Shown piece after piece: positions 12,119 to 21,229 of a stretch of DNA of 64,000 nucleotides. The notes beneath the pieces are model-generated. The model worked only from the letters and a program-made list of their open reading frames with translations. It did not search any database and had not been told where the DNA came from. The stretch comes from Pseudomonas sp. HOU2 (GTDB lineage: Bacteria; Pseudomonadota; Gammaproteobacteria; Pseudomonadales; Pseudomonadaceae). The first letter of the stretch is position 1, and the number at the start of each line of letters is the position of its first letter. The stretch covers positions 1,612,001 to 1,676,000 of the forward strand of contig NZ_CP160398.1 in the NCBI RefSeq assembly GCF_040729435.1, written 5' to 3'. The position numbers were made by a program, and so were the translations under genes.

Positions 12119-12793
12119 TCAGTGATTGACGGTGTACGCCAGCATCATCGAAATCTGGCTCATCGGCCGACCGCCACTCTGTTCATGCCACTGGTTGAAA
12201 GCGTTCTGCACAATCGCCAGATCGCGCAGACTGGTCGGCACCTTGTCGACGATCTTCTGTGCATTCAGCGCGGCGACCACGTCGTAACTCGGCACGAAGG
12301 TGTCCTTGCCGACCATGCGCAAGAAGCGTGGTGCCGACAGCCCGCCCAACTGACTTCCGTGCTTTTTCAGATAGGTCCACAGACCGACGATATCGGTCAC
12401 CGGCCAGTCGGCGATCAGCGCGCCGAAACTGCCCTTCTCCTTCTCGACATCAAGGATGAACTGCGCATTGCGCGGCACGCTCTTGAGCTTGCCCAGGTGA
12501 CGAATGATCCGCGCATCCTGCATCAGGCGTTCGAGGTGTTCGGCGCTCATCAGCACGACTTTTTCCGGGTCGAACTTGAAGAACACTTCTTCGAAGGCCG
12601 GCCACTTGGCGTCCACCAGACTGTGCTTGAGTCCGGCGCGGAACACGCGCAGGGCCATGGTCGAGAGGTAGCGATCGTCGCTGATCTTGCGCAGTTGCGC
12701 GGGAATTTTGGGAACGGGCAGATGGGCTTCCAGTTCAGCCGCCGAACCGAAGCGGTTCAGACAGTATTCGTGCAGCCACTTGTAATCGCGCAT
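12119..12793 (-). CDS. DNA-3-methyladenine glycosylase I-like protein
   Basis: 224 residues resembling the Tag/COG2818 family: YKWLHEYCLNRFGS at the N-terminus, helical repeats, and LRVFRAGLKHSLVDAKWPAFEEVFFKFDP, the typical Tag core in which the aromatic and Glu residues line the 3-methyladenine pocket. Tag removes 3-methyladenine from DNA. The protein is longer than classical Tag (~190) and lacks its C-terminal Zn-binding Cys/His set, so it may be a divergent branch. ATG 12793 has GGAGAGGGC upstream. Confidence 0.7.
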   Translation of the reverse strand: MRDYKWLHEYCLNRFGSAAELEAHLPVPKIPAQLRKISDDRYLSTMALRVFRAGLKHSLVDAKWPAFEEVFFKFDPEKVVLMSAEHLERLMQDARIIRHLGKLKSVPRNAQFILDVEKEKGSFGALIADWPVTDIVGLWTYLKKHGSQLGGLSAPRFLRMVGKDTFVPSYDVVAALNAQKIVDKVPTSLRDLAIVQNAFNQWHEQSGGRPMSQISMMLAYTVNH

Positions 12794-12825
12794 GCCCTCT
12801 CCTAATGAATAAAACAAAAAACCAA

Positions 12826-12962
12826 TGTGGGAGCGGCCCTGTGGTGAGGGGATTTAGCGAAACGTCGCACCGCCCCGATGGGCTGCGCAGCGGCCCCAGC
12901 TTTTCTGGGGAGCTTCGCTCCTCATCGGGGATAAATCCCCTCACCACAGGGCTCACTCCCAC
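12826..12962. repeat. REP pair, GTGGTGAGGGGATTTATCCCC family
   Basis: Inverted copies at 12839-12860 (…ctgtggtgaggggattta) and 12930-12949 (…taaatcccctcaccacag), with an outer gtgggag/ctcccac pair. Related single or partial copies are at 47829 and 63970. Confidence 0.8.
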
Positions 12963-12973
12963 AATGATTGTGC

Positions 12974-13798
12974 TTACAGATTGACCACGTTGACAAAGCG
13001 CGAAGCCGCCGTCTCGTCGATCTTCAGGCTGGTGAAGTCGAACAGGTTGCGGTCGGCCAGTTGCGACGGCACCACGTTCTGCAGACTGCGGAAGATGCTC
13101 TCAGTTCGGCCCGGAGTCTTGCGCTCCCAGTCCTGAAGCATTTCCTTGACCACCTGACGCTGCAGGTTTTCCTGCGAACCGCAGAGGTTGCACGGGATGA
13201 TCGGGAATGCCTTGAAGTCCGAGTAGGCCTGGATGTCTTTCTCGTTGCAGTAGGCCAGCGGACGGATCACCACGTTGCGCCCGTCATCGGCGCGCAGCTT
13301 GGGCGGCATCGCCTTGAGGGTGCCGTTGAAGAACATGTTGAGGAAGAACGTCTCGACGATGTCGTCACGGTGGTGACCGAGGGCCATTTTGGTCGCGCCG
13401 ATTTCGTCAGCAAAGGTGTACAGCGTGCCGCGACGCAGACGCGAGCACAGCGAGCAGGTGGTCTTGCCTTCCGGCACCAGTTCCTTGACCACCGAGTAGG
13501 TGTCTTTCTCGACGATGTGGTACTCGACGCCCAGCTCTTTCAGGTAGGCCGGCAACACGTGCTCGGGGAAGCCCGGTTGCTTCTGGTCCATGTTCACCGC
13601 GACGATGTCGAACTTGATCGGTGCAACCTTCTGCAGGTGCAGCAGCACGTCGAGCATGGTGTAACTGTCCTTGCCCCCGGACAGGCAGACCATGACCTTG
13701 TCGCCGTCTTCGATCATGTTGAAATCGGCGACCGCTTCGCCGGCCAGGCGGCGCAGGCGCTTTTGCAGTTTGTTCTGGTTGACCGTAAGAGTGCCCAT
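12974..13798 (-). CDS. ttcA: tRNA 2-thiocytidine(32) synthetase TtcA
   Basis: 274 residues, usual family length. It thiolates cytidine 32 of certain tRNAs (including some tRNA-Arg and tRNA-Ser) using ATP and an Fe-S cluster. The PP-loop [13 protein letters not shown] is near residue 45, the first CxxC ([10 protein letters not shown]) near 125 and the second (CNLCGSQ) near 210, the cysteines that hold the cluster. The start at ATG 13798 removes a non-conserved upstream extension that runs through a REP element. Confidence 0.95.
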   Translation of the reverse strand: MGTLTVNQNKLQKRLRRLAGEAVADFNMIEDGDKVMVCLSGGKDSYTMLDVLLHLQKVAPIKFDIVAVNMDQKQPGFPEHVLPAYLKELGVEYHIVEKDTYSVVKELVPEGKTTCSLCSRLRRGTLYTFADEIGATKMALGHHRDDIVETFFLNMFFNGTLKAMPPKLRADDGRNVVIRPLAYCNEKDIQAYSDFKAFPIIPCNLCGSQENLQRQVVKEMLQDWERKTPGRTESIFRSLQNVVPSQLADRNLFDFTSLKIDETAASRFVNVVNL

Positions 13799-13891
13799 GA
13801 CGCGAAATCCGTGAGGTGTGACGAAAGGCGGGCATTTTACGCAAAAACCCACCGGGGGCGAAGGGCCGCGGTCGCATTGACTCACCTCCCC

Positions 13892-14023
13892 TGTGGCGAG
13901 GGAGCTTGCTCCCGCTGAGGTGCAAAGCGCCTCCAAACCCGCACCCGCTATTTTCCTGACACACCGAACCGGAAGGATGGGCGACTGCTGCGCAGCCGAG
14001 CGGGAGCAAGCTCCCTCGCCACA
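13892..14023. repeat. REP pair, TGTGGCGAGGGAGCTTGCTCCCGC family
   Basis: Inverted copies at 13892-13916 and ~13999-14023 in the gap between divergent ttcA and the Yip1 gene. Confidence 0.85.
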
Positions 14024-14237
14024 GAAGTGATCCGGCCTCAAATGTGCAAGACCCTGCCGCGATTACGCCCCCTGTTTACAGCGCGATTTGCTCTAAGCCC
14101 CTAGTCCCTGTGCGGTTAAGTCCTTTCTATACTGCGACATAAGGTCGCACACATCTGAAGACCTGAATTTGCTCGGCCACCTTGGCCCGTAGGCGCTCCG
14201 CTGGGGGGCGATGGCAATAACAAGAGGAGTGACTGGC

Positions 14238-14840
14238 ATGATCCATCACGTAGTGGGACTTTTTACCCACCCCGATCAGGAATGGAAGGAAATCCGTGGC
14301 GACCAAGAGGAAAGCATCAGCCACATGTACCTGACGCACACGCTGATTCTGGCGGCGATTCCGGCGATTTCGGCGTTTATCGGCACCACGCAGGTCGGCT
14401 GGGTGATCGGCAACCGCGCGCCGGTGATGCTCACCGTCGAAAGTGCGATCTGGATGACGGTGATGTCGTACCTGGCGATGCTCGGCGGGGTCGCGGTGAT
14501 GGGCGCCTTCGTGCACTGGATGGCGCGCACCTACGACGCCAATCCGAGCCTGGCCCGTTGCGTGGCCTTCGCTACCTACACCGCGACGCCGTTGTTCGTC
14601 GGCGGGCTGGCGGCGCTGTATCCGCACATGTGGCTGGGGATGATCGTCGGCACGGCGGCCATCTGCTACACGGTGTACCTGCTCTACGTGGGGCTGCCGA
14701 CGTTCATGAACATTCCGTCGGACGAAGGCTTCCTGTTTTCCAGCTCGGTGCTGGCGGTGGGTCTGGTGGTGCTGGTGGCCATCATGGCGTTCACCGTGAT
14801 TGTCTGGGGCCTCGGCGTGGGGCCGGTGTACACCAACTGA
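14238..14840 (+). CDS. Yip1-domain inner-membrane protein
   Basis: 200 residues. A short soluble N-terminus (MIHHVVGLFTHPDQEWKEI, typical of bacterial Yip1 proteins) is followed by five or six hydrophobic helices (about 33-53, 66-90, 104-124, 130-150, 167-192). Function unknown in bacteria. ATG 14238 follows AGAGGAG by 8 bp. It is followed by a GC-rich hairpin and then sprT on the same strand. Confidence 0.85.
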   Translation: MIHHVVGLFTHPDQEWKEIRGDQEESISHMYLTHTLILAAIPAISAFIGTTQVGWVIGNRAPVMLTVESAIWMTVMSYLAMLGGVAVMGAFVHWMARTYDANPSLARCVAFATYTATPLFVGGLAALYPHMWLGMIVGTAAICYTVYLLYVGLPTFMNIPSDEGFLFSSSVLAVGLVVLVAIMAFTVIVWGLGVGPVYTN

Positions 14841-14878
14841 CAGGCTTCAACCCCGAGAAAAACAAGATCTGCCAATAC

Positions 14879-14903
14879 AGGCCGCCGCAAGGCGGCCTTC
14901 TCG
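14879..14903 (+). terminator. Probable terminator after the Yip1 gene
   Basis: Stem ggccgcc / ggcggcc with a GCAA tetraloop followed by TTCTC; the T run is weak, so termination may be partial before sprT. Confidence 0.5.
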
Positions 14904-14988
14904 TATGCAGGATGACCATTCGGCAGGTCAGCGATTCGCAAGTCCGGGAGGTTGCGGCATACTCGACGCCTCTGGAGATCCATCAAGC

Positions 14989-15483
14989 ATGCCCGAGCAA
15001 CTCAATACCCGCGTCGAAGACTGTTACCAACTCGCTGAAGCCTTTTTCAAACGTCATTTCCAACGCCCCGTCGTCAGCCTCAAGCTGCGCGGGCAAAAAG
15101 CCGGTGTTGCGCATCTGCACGAGAACCTGCTGCGCTTCAACCCGCAGCTGTACCGGGAAAACACCGAACACTTCCTCAAGCAGACCGTGGCCCACGAAGT
15201 CGCGCACCTGATCGCCCATCAACTGTTCGGCGACCGCATCCAGCCCCACGGCGAGGAGTGGCAACTGATCATGCGTGGGGTTTACGAGCTGCCGCCGGAT
15301 CGCTGCCACACCTACGCAATCAAACGCCGCAGCGTGACCCGCTACATCTACAAATGCCCGTGCGCCGACAGTGATTTTCCGTTTTCGGCGCAGCGTCATA
15401 GCCTGGTAAGGCAGGGGCGGCGGTATTTGTGCCGGCGTTGTCGCAACACCTTGGTGTTCAGTGGTGAGATGCGCGTCGAATAG
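14989..15483 (+). CDS. sprT: SprT family zinc metalloprotease-like protein
   Basis: 164 residues with the zincin motif in QTVAHEVAHLIAHQLFG (HExxH near residue 70), the third ligand probably in PHGEEWQ, and a C-terminal zinc ribbon (YKCPCAD and YLCRRCRNTLV). SprT is the bacterial relative of the SPRTN DNA-protein crosslink protease; its bacterial function is not settled. ATG 14989 begins the conserved region; the longer frame upstream overlaps the Yip1 gene and is rejected. Confidence 0.9.
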   Translation: MPEQLNTRVEDCYQLAEAFFKRHFQRPVVSLKLRGQKAGVAHLHENLLRFNPQLYRENTEHFLKQTVAHEVAHLIAHQLFGDRIQPHGEEWQLIMRGVYELPPDRCHTYAIKRRSVTRYIYKCPCADSDFPFSAQRHSLVRQGRRYLCRRCRNTLVFSGEMRVE

Positions 15484-15510
15484 CAGGTTCGTTGCTGCAT
15501 TGGAGGGCCT

Positions 15511-15600
15511 CATCGCTGGCAAGCCAGCTCCCACAGGTTTTGTGTCGTACACAGAGTCTGTGAACACCCCGAAAAACTGTGGGAGCTGGCTTGCCAGCGA
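15511..15600. repeat. REP pair, ATCGCTGGCAAGCCAGCTCCCAC family
   Basis: Inverted copies between convergent sprT and the CoA-transferase gene, separated by about 45 bp. Confidence 0.88.
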
Positions 15601-15617
15601 AGAGGTCGGTACAGACG

Positions 15618-16799
15618 CTAGAGAATCACCTTGGCACGCCGCAACTCGGCAATCCGCTCAGCACCAAACCCCAACTCCCCCAAGACCTGCTCCGTATGCT
15701 GCCCCAACCCCGCCCCGACATGCCGCGGCGCCGGCAGCGCCTCGGAAAACTTCAACGGACAGGCAATCTGCGCCTGGGTCGTGCCATCGCCACGCGGCAC
15801 CTGAGTCACCAGTTCCCGCGCCTGCAACTGCGGATGCTGCAGCGCCTCGCTCAGGTTCAGCACCGGCTCGACACAAGCATCAACCCCGGCGAACAGCTCG
15901 CACAGTTCGGCAAAATCGTGTTTCTCGAATTCAACTTTCAGCGCGTCCTTCAATAACCGTTGCTGCTCGGGTTTTGGCGACAAGCCCTGCGCCGCCAGCT
16001 CCGGCCGGCCCAACGCCGAACACAGTTGCTGCATGAACCCCGGTTCCAGACTGCCCACCGACAACCAGCGCCCGTCGCGAGTGCGGTAGTAGTCGTAGAA
16101 GCTGCCGCCATTGAGCATCTGCTCTTCCCAGTGCGGCTCCTCGCCACAGGCCAGATACCCGGCGCCAGCCATGGCGTTCAGGCTGAAGGCGCAATCGGTC
16201 ATGCTCACGTCCAGGTGCGTGCCCTGCCCGCTCTGCTGCCGGGCGATGACCGCCGCCAGCAGGCCGATCACCCCATGCAGCGAACCACCTGCGATATCCG
16301 CCACCTGCATGCCCAGCGGCAACGGCCCGCTGTCGGCACGACCGGTGTAGCTGGAGAGCCCGGCCAGTGCGAGGTAGTTGATGTCATGCCCGGCGCGATC
16401 CATGTACGGCCCGGTCTGGCCGTAGCCGGTGATCGACACGTAAATCAGTTTCGGGTTGATCGCCTTCAGCGCCTCGTACCCCAGGCCCAGACGCTCCATC
16501 ACACCGGGACGAAACTGCTCGAGCACGATGTCGTAGTCGGCCAGCAACTGCCTGACCACCTCCAGCGCCTCCGGCTGCTTGAGATCCAGCGCTAGGCTGC
16601 GCTTGTTACGGTTGAGGTAAGCGTGGCTGGCGGACATGCCCTGATCGTGGGGCGGCAATACCCGCAGCAGGTCCATGCGCGTCGGCGATTCGATGCGCAG
16701 GACTTCGGCGCCCATGTCCGCCAGCAACAGCGAGGCGAACGGCCCCGGCAGCAGGGTCGAGAAATCCAGAATCTTCAGTGAGGCCAGCGGCGCGGACAT
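15618..16799 (-). CDS. CaiB/BaiF (class III) CoA-transferase
   Basis: 393 residues, usual length. Class III CoA-transferases move CoA between carboxylic acids through an aspartyl-CoA thioester. Family marks are LKILDFSTLLPGPFASLLLADMGAEVLRIE at the N-terminus, LNRNKRSLALDLK, and YVSITGYGQTGPYMDRAGHDINYLALAGL with the likely catalytic Asp in the last segment. ATG 16799 chosen, since upstream codons are unlike the family. Substrate cannot be told; annotations such as alpha-methylacyl-CoA racemase are equally possible. No CoA-linked gene lies beside it. Confidence 0.85.
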   Translation of the reverse strand: MSAPLASLKILDFSTLLPGPFASLLLADMGAEVLRIESPTRMDLLRVLPPHDQGMSASHAYLNRNKRSLALDLKQPEALEVVRQLLADYDIVLEQFRPGVMERLGLGYEALKAINPKLIYVSITGYGQTGPYMDRAGHDINYLALAGLSSYTGRADSGPLPLGMQVADIAGGSLHGVIGLLAAVIARQQSGQGTHLDVSMTDCAFSLNAMAGAGYLACGEEPHWEEQMLNGGSFYDYYRTRDGRWLSVGSLEPGFMQQLCSALGRPELAAQGLSPKPEQQRLLKDALKVEFEKHDFAELCELFAGVDACVEPVLNLSEALQHPQLQARELVTQVPRGDGTTQAQIACPLKFSEALPAPRHVGAGLGQHTEQVLGELGFGAERIAELRRAKVIL

Positions 16800-16898
16800 G
16801 GGCGATCTCCTAGGGCGATACACCCAGCCTAGGCAGCGCTGCCGCGCACGGCAATCACCGGATGCATCAGCGGCAGTGACCGTAATGCTCAAATCGCA

Positions 16899-16930
16899 GG
16901 CAATAAAAAACCTGCCAAAGCAGGTTTTTC
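16899..16930. terminator. Bidirectional terminator downstream of dctA
   Basis: Stem aacctgc / gcaggtt flanked by an A run on one side and a T run on the other. With dctA read leftward it would stop transcription before the CoA-transferase gene. Confidence 0.75.
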
Positions 16931-16937
16931 AGGACAC

Positions 16938-17036
16938 CTGTGGCGAGGGAGCTTGCTCCCGCTGGGGCGCGAAGCGGCCCCGCTCGTCAAAGAGGGCCTG
17001 CTGCGCAGTCCAGCGGGAGCAAGCTCCCTCGCCACA
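16938..17036. repeat. REP pair, TGTGGCGAGGGAGCTTGCTCCCGC family
   Basis: Inverted copies at 16938-16961 and ~17011-17036 immediately after the dctA stop (17055) and before the terminator, so it would be part of the dctA mRNA 3' end. Confidence 0.85.
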
Positions 17037-17054
17037 AGGTATTAACAAATGCAG

Positions 17055-18389
17055 TTACTTGACGTTGCTTGGAGTAGCACCTTCAGCCACACCCAGGTCA
17101 TCTTCCGGACGGGTATCAACGATACCGCGACCGCCCGAAGCCAGCTCGGATTGCAGCACGTCGGTATCCAGCTCTTTCACCCACTTGGCAACCACGATGG
17201 TCGCGACGGCGTTGCCGACCAGGTTGGTCAGGGCGCGGGCTTCGGACATGAAGCGGTCGATACCCAGAATCAGCGCCAGACCGGCCACCGGCAGGTGACC
17301 GACCGCCGACAGAGTGGCGGCCAGCACGATGAAGCCCGAACCGGTCACACCGGCGGCACCTTTGGAGGACAGCAGCAATACCACCAGCAGAGTGATCTGG
17401 TGCGTGATATCCATGTGCGTGTCGGTGGCCTGCGCAATGAACACCGCAGCCATAGTCAGGTAGATCGCGGTACCGTCGAGGTTGAACGAGTAACCGGTCG
17501 GGATCACCAGACCCACCACCGATTTCTTCGCGCCCAGACGCTCCATCTTGATCAGCATGCGTGGCAGTACCGATTCCGACGAGGAAGTACCCAGTACGAT
17601 CAGCAGTTCTTCACGGATGTAGCGGATCATCTTCAGCACGCTGAAGCCGTGCATGCGAGCGATGGCACCCAGCACGATCAGGATGAACAGCACGCAAGTG
17701 ATGTAGAAGCAGGCCATCAGTTGGCCCAGCTGCACCAGCGAGCCGACACCGTAGGCACCGATGGTGAACGCCATCGCACCGAAGGCACCGATCGGCGCAA
17801 GCTTCATGATCATGTTGATGATGTTGAACATCACGTGGGCGAAGCGATCGATGAAGTCGAGGATCGGACGGCCGTAGTCACCCAGGCGATGCAGGGCGAA
17901 ACCGAAGATCACCGAGAACATCAGCACTTGCAGGATGTCACCGGTGGCGAACGCGCCGACGATGGTGGTCGGGATCACGTTGAGCAGGAAGCCGACTACG
18001 CTCTGGTCTGCGCCTTGCTGCACGTAGGTCGCGACTTTCGAGGCGTCCAGGGTGCTGACGTCGATGTGCATGCCGTTGCCCGGCTGCACGATGTTGACCA
18101 CGATCAGACCGACCAGCAGGGCGATGGTCGAAACGATTTCGAAGTACAGGAGTGCGTAACCGCCGGTCTTGCCGACCGACTTCATGCTTTGCATGCCAGC
18201 GATGCCGCTGACCACGGTGCAGAAGATGATCGGGGCGATGATCATTTTGATCAGCTTGATGAACCCGTCACCCAGCGGCTTTACCGCCACACCGAACTGC
18301 GGGTAGTAGTGACCAAGCGCAATACCGATGATGATTGCGACGATCACCTGGAAATACAGGGATTTGTACAGTGGCTGACGAGTCGTCAT
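17055..18389 (-). CDS. dctA: C4-dicarboxylate:cation symporter DctA
   Basis: 444-residue inner-membrane carrier of the DAACS family that imports succinate, fumarate and malate with cations. N-terminus [19 protein letters not shown], about eight membrane helices, the serine-rich re-entrant loop [21 protein letters not shown] in helix 7, and the second hairpin [19 protein letters not shown]. Length and sequence are typical of Pseudomonas DctA. A consensus sigma-54 promoter and two palindromes lie upstream, fitting control by DctB/DctD and RpoN, though no dctBD genes are in the window. Confidence 0.95.
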   Translation of the reverse strand: MTTRQPLYKSLYFQVIVAIIIGIALGHYYPQFGVAVKPLGDGFIKLIKMIIAPIIFCTVVSGIAGMQSMKSVGKTGGYALLYFEIVSTIALLVGLIVVNIVQPGNGMHIDVSTLDASKVATYVQQGADQSVVGFLLNVIPTTIVGAFATGDILQVLMFSVIFGFALHRLGDYGRPILDFIDRFAHVMFNIINMIMKLAPIGAFGAMAFTIGAYGVGSLVQLGQLMACFYITCVLFILIVLGAIARMHGFSVLKMIRYIREELLIVLGTSSSESVLPRMLIKMERLGAKKSVVGLVIPTGYSFNLDGTAIYLTMAAVFIAQATDTHMDITHQITLLVVLLLSSKGAAGVTGSGFIVLAATLSAVGHLPVAGLALILGIDRFMSEARALTNLVGNAVATIVVAKWVKELDTDVLQSELASGGRGIVDTRPEDDLGVAEGATPSNVK

Positions 18390-18532
18390 TGCAAGTTTCC
18401 TCAAGCGTCCCGCGGGCAACATCCATCTGTTGAGCGCAGAACCTGAATTGCGAACCCTCCTGCACTGGAGGGATTTGTTGTTCGAGCGGCGCTTTTCCCG
18501 CGGGATAGACGCACACTTCTGTCGCTCTTATC

Positions 18533-18547
18533 GCAAACGCCGTGCCA
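18533..18547 (-). promoter_or_regulatory. Sigma-54 (-24/-12) promoter of dctA
   Basis: Minus strand reads TGGCAC-GGCGT-TTGC, a perfect match to TGGCAC-N5-TTGC, with the expected G before and GA after. The predicted start of transcription is near 18521, giving a ~130-nt leader before the dctA ATG at 18389. dctA is RpoN-dependent in the pseudomonads studied. Confidence 0.88.
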
Positions 18548-18625
18548 CTTTGGTGCAATTCGCTGCAAGCCTTTTGATATCAGGGGATGCAGACTATTTT
18601 TTGTCACTGCCCGGTGACGCCAGTG

Positions 18626-18681
18626 TGGCGGATTTCCGCCAACTCAGCGGATCTCGTCCTACAATTTGGCGGAAATCCGCC
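18626..18681. promoter_or_regulatory. Paired palindromes, candidate DctD enhancer sites
   Basis: Two 14-bp near-palindromes, GGCGGATTTCCGCC at 18627-18640 and GGCGGAAATCCGCC at 18668-18681, are exact reverse complements of each other. Their centres are 41 bp apart (about four helical turns) and about 112 and 153 bp upstream of the predicted dctA start, a typical bacterial-enhancer position. They also lie before the AraC gene on the other strand and could be its operator instead. Confidence 0.65.
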
Positions 18682-18739
18682 TTGTTGCCCTGCGCATGCC
18701 CCGGCTACCATCCGGCGCTTGAGGAAGGATCTGCCGCTT

Positions 18740-19738
18740 ATGCGCGAACGTACCATCGCCAGTCATTTCGCCCGCGCCGCCCTCGGTGGCGCTCGCCGTT
18801 CGGGGTTCGACTATGCGCCGCTGCTGCAGCAACTGGGCATCAGCCCCGAGTTGCTGGATGAACCGCGGGCGCGCATCGCCCCGGAGCAATTCACTCAACT
18901 GATCCAGAGCCTGTGGCTGGCGCTGGATGACGAATACCTGGGTTTCGGCAATGCGCCAAGCAAGCCCGGCAGCTTCGCGATGATGTGCCACGCCCTGATC
19001 CACTGCCGCAGCCTGGAGAAGGCACTGCAACGCGGTTTATTGTTTTATAGCCTATTCCCCGACGCCCCGCGCCTGAGCCTGAGCCGCGAAGACGAATGGG
19101 TGCGCCTGAGCCTCGATGATGCGCAGTTGTGGGACCCGGATCACTTTCTCAGCGAGAGTCTGCTGGTGATCTGGCATCGCCTCGGCAGTTGGCTGATCGG
19201 CCAGCGCATTCGCCTGGAACAGGCCACCTTCAGTTACCCGAAACCGGCGCACGGTGCCGAGTACGACCTGCTGTTTCCCTGCCCGCTGGTGTTTTCGGCC
19301 CAGCAGAGCAGCCTGCTGTTTCACAGCCGCTATCTGCACATGCCGTTGTTACAGGATGAACGCACGCTGAAGCATTTCCTCGAACGCTCCCCCGCCGACC
19401 TGCTGTCACGCCCGGACGACGGCGACAGCCTCAGCAGTCGCCTGCGCCGCTTGCTCAGCCGCGACAGCGCGCAGTGGCCGGACCTCGAAGCCGTGGCCGC
19501 GCAGTTGCACATCAGCCCGCAAACCCTGCGTCGGCATTTGCGTGAGGAAGGCAGCAGTTTTCAGGAATTGAAGGATCAGTTGCGCCGAGACATCGCGATC
19601 TATCACTTGGGACGGGCAGATCTGTCGTTGCAACAGATTGCCGAGCAATTGGGGTTTTCCGAGCCGTCGGCGTTTCACCGGGCGTTCAAAAAATGGACCG
19701 GGCTGACACCGGGGGCGTATCGGGCGCAGGAGCAGTGA
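18740..19738 (+). CDS. AraC-family transcriptional regulator (arabinose-binding-domain type)
   Basis: 332 residues. N-terminal effector domain (~15-195) of the PF12625 kind, with LLQQLGISPELLDEPRARI and MMCHALIHCRSLEKALQRG. C-terminal double helix-turn-helix (~230-330) with LEAVAAQLHISPQTLRRHLR and LQQIAEQLGFSEPSAFHRAFKKWTG. ATG 18740 precedes the conserved start; the upstream extension is not family-like. It is divergent from dctA, as PA1182 is next to PA1183 dctA. The effector is unknown; a role in dctA control is possible but not shown. Confidence 0.9.
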   Translation: MRERTIASHFARAALGGARRSGFDYAPLLQQLGISPELLDEPRARIAPEQFTQLIQSLWLALDDEYLGFGNAPSKPGSFAMMCHALIHCRSLEKALQRGLLFYSLFPDAPRLSLSREDEWVRLSLDDAQLWDPDHFLSESLLVIWHRLGSWLIGQRIRLEQATFSYPKPAHGAEYDLLFPCPLVFSAQQSSLLFHSRYLHMPLLQDERTLKHFLERSPADLLSRPDDGDSLSSRLRRLLSRDSAQWPDLEAVAAQLHISPQTLRRHLREEGSSFQELKDQLRRDIAIYHLGRADLSLQQIAEQLGFSEPSAFHRAFKKWTGLTPGAYRAQEQ

Positions 19739-19770
19739 TCTGTTCGCCGTCTGTGGCGCCTTGACTGGCC

Positions 19771-19863
19771 TCATCGCTGGCAAGCCAGCTCCCACAGGTT
19801 TTGATGTCGTTCAAGGAGTTTGTATACGACTCGGACACTGTGGGAGCTGGCTTGCCAGCGATA
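19771..19863. repeat. REP pair, ATCGCTGGCAAGCCAGCTCCCAC family
   Basis: Inverted copies between the convergent AraC gene and phoQ, 20 bp before the phoQ stop codon. Confidence 0.88.
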
Positions 19864-19882
19864 GCGCCCGAAAGACCAACAC

Positions 19883-21229
19883 CTAAACAGCAGGAAACTG
19901 AATCCTGAACGCCGCCCCGCCCATCGGCGAATCCCCGAGCATCAGCTTGGCGTTATAGCTCTCGATGATGTCCTTGACCACCGCCAGGCCGATGCCCTGC
20001 CCCGGATGCTGACGATCCAGGCGTTCGCCGCGCTCAAGAATCCGCGCACGCTGATTCGGCGGCACGCCGGGGCCGTCGTCTTCGATGCACAACTCGATGC
20101 CGGCAAGGCTCTCGCGCACGCTGATACGCACTTCGCCCAGGCACAGGCGATAGGCGTTCTCCAGCAGGTTACCCATCATCTCCAGCAAGGCGCCCTGCTC
20201 GATCGGCACATAGCAATGTTCCGGCAGGTCGAACGCCACCCGTACGTGCTTGTCGCGATAGACCTTGTCCAGCGTGTCGCACAGGCTCTTGAGCACCGGT
20301 TGCAGACGCACCTGATGGCGCACCAGACCGCTTTTGCGCAGGCTGGCCCGTTGCAGTTGATAGCTGATCTGCTGGCTCATGCGCTCGATCTGGGTTTGCA
20401 GCACCCAGGCCTGATCGCGATCTTCCGGGCGTTGCGCCATGTCTTCACTGACCCCTTGCAACACCGCCAGCGGGGTTTTCAGGCTGTGCGCCAGATCATC
20501 AAGGGAGTCACGATAGCGGCTGCGCTGCTGGCGTTCGCTGTGCAGCAGACGGTTGAGCGAGCCGGTCAGGCGCAGCAGTTCGCGCGGATGCTGTTCGGTG
20601 AGGCTTTCACGGGTACCGCTTTCGATTTCGTCGAGTTCCTGGCTGAGCCGGCGTAGCGCCTTGAGGCCCCAGGTCAGACCGATCCACAGCAGCGCCAGCA
20701 ACACCAGCAATGCGGCGCCAAAGCCCAGATACAGATTTTCACGCAGGCCTTCGAGGGTATTTTCGTATTCGCGCACCGGTTGCAGGGCGACGATACTGAA
20801 GGCCGCGCTCTTGCCGCCGAGCAATTTGACTTCGACGTCGTAGACGAAGAACTCCTGGCCGTTACTCTCGCGGATCCGCGCGAACTCGTTGCCCATGCCG
20901 TCGTAACGCGGCTTGTAATTGATCTGCTCTTCCTGCGTGCCTTTCGAGCGCCAGACCAGTTTGCCTTCGCGGTCATAGATGTAGCCGAGCAAGCGGTTGT
21001 CGGTGAGGTTGAAACGCTCATCCGGCAACTGCGCCGGCATCACCAGATGGCCACTGTCGACGCGTGCCGCCGAGATCAACGTGGTGACGTCCGACGCCAG
21101 GCGCTGCTCGATCGAGTCCTGCAGCGCCAGGCTGAACGCGCCCTGCATGGCCGGCAGCAAGCCGAGCATGAACAACACCGCCAACGTGGTGGCGGCGAGC
21201 ATCAAACGAACGCGAAGAGAACGAATCAA
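19883..21229 (-). CDS. phoQ: Sensor histidine kinase PhoQ
   Basis: 448-residue inner-membrane sensor of low divalent cations and cationic peptides, partner of PhoP. Membrane segment ~8-30, periplasmic PAS-like domain ~31-165, second segment ~170-192, HAMP-like linker, H-box SLDDLAHSLKTPLAVLQG, ATP site EDDGPGVPPNQR and GQGIGLAVVKDI. The AHSLKTPLAV form of the H-box is typical of PhoQ. It overlaps the phoP stop by 4 bp. The order oprH-phoP-phoQ matches PA1178-1180. Confidence 0.93.
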   Translation of the reverse strand: MIRSLRVRLMLAATTLAVLFMLGLLPAMQGAFSLALQDSIEQRLASDVTTLISAARVDSGHLVMPAQLPDERFNLTDNRLLGYIYDREGKLVWRSKGTQEEQINYKPRYDGMGNEFARIRESNGQEFFVYDVEVKLLGGKSAAFSIVALQPVREYENTLEGLRENLYLGFGAALLVLLALLWIGLTWGLKALRRLSQELDEIESGTRESLTEQHPRELLRLTGSLNRLLHSERQQRSRYRDSLDDLAHSLKTPLAVLQGVSEDMAQRPEDRDQAWVLQTQIERMSQQISYQLQRASLRKSGLVRHQVRLQPVLKSLCDTLDKVYRDKHVRVAFDLPEHCYVPIEQGALLEMMGNLLENAYRLCLGEVRISVRESLAGIELCIEDDGPGVPPNQRARILERGERLDRQHPGQGIGLAVVKDIIESYNAKLMLGDSPMGGAAFRIQFPAV

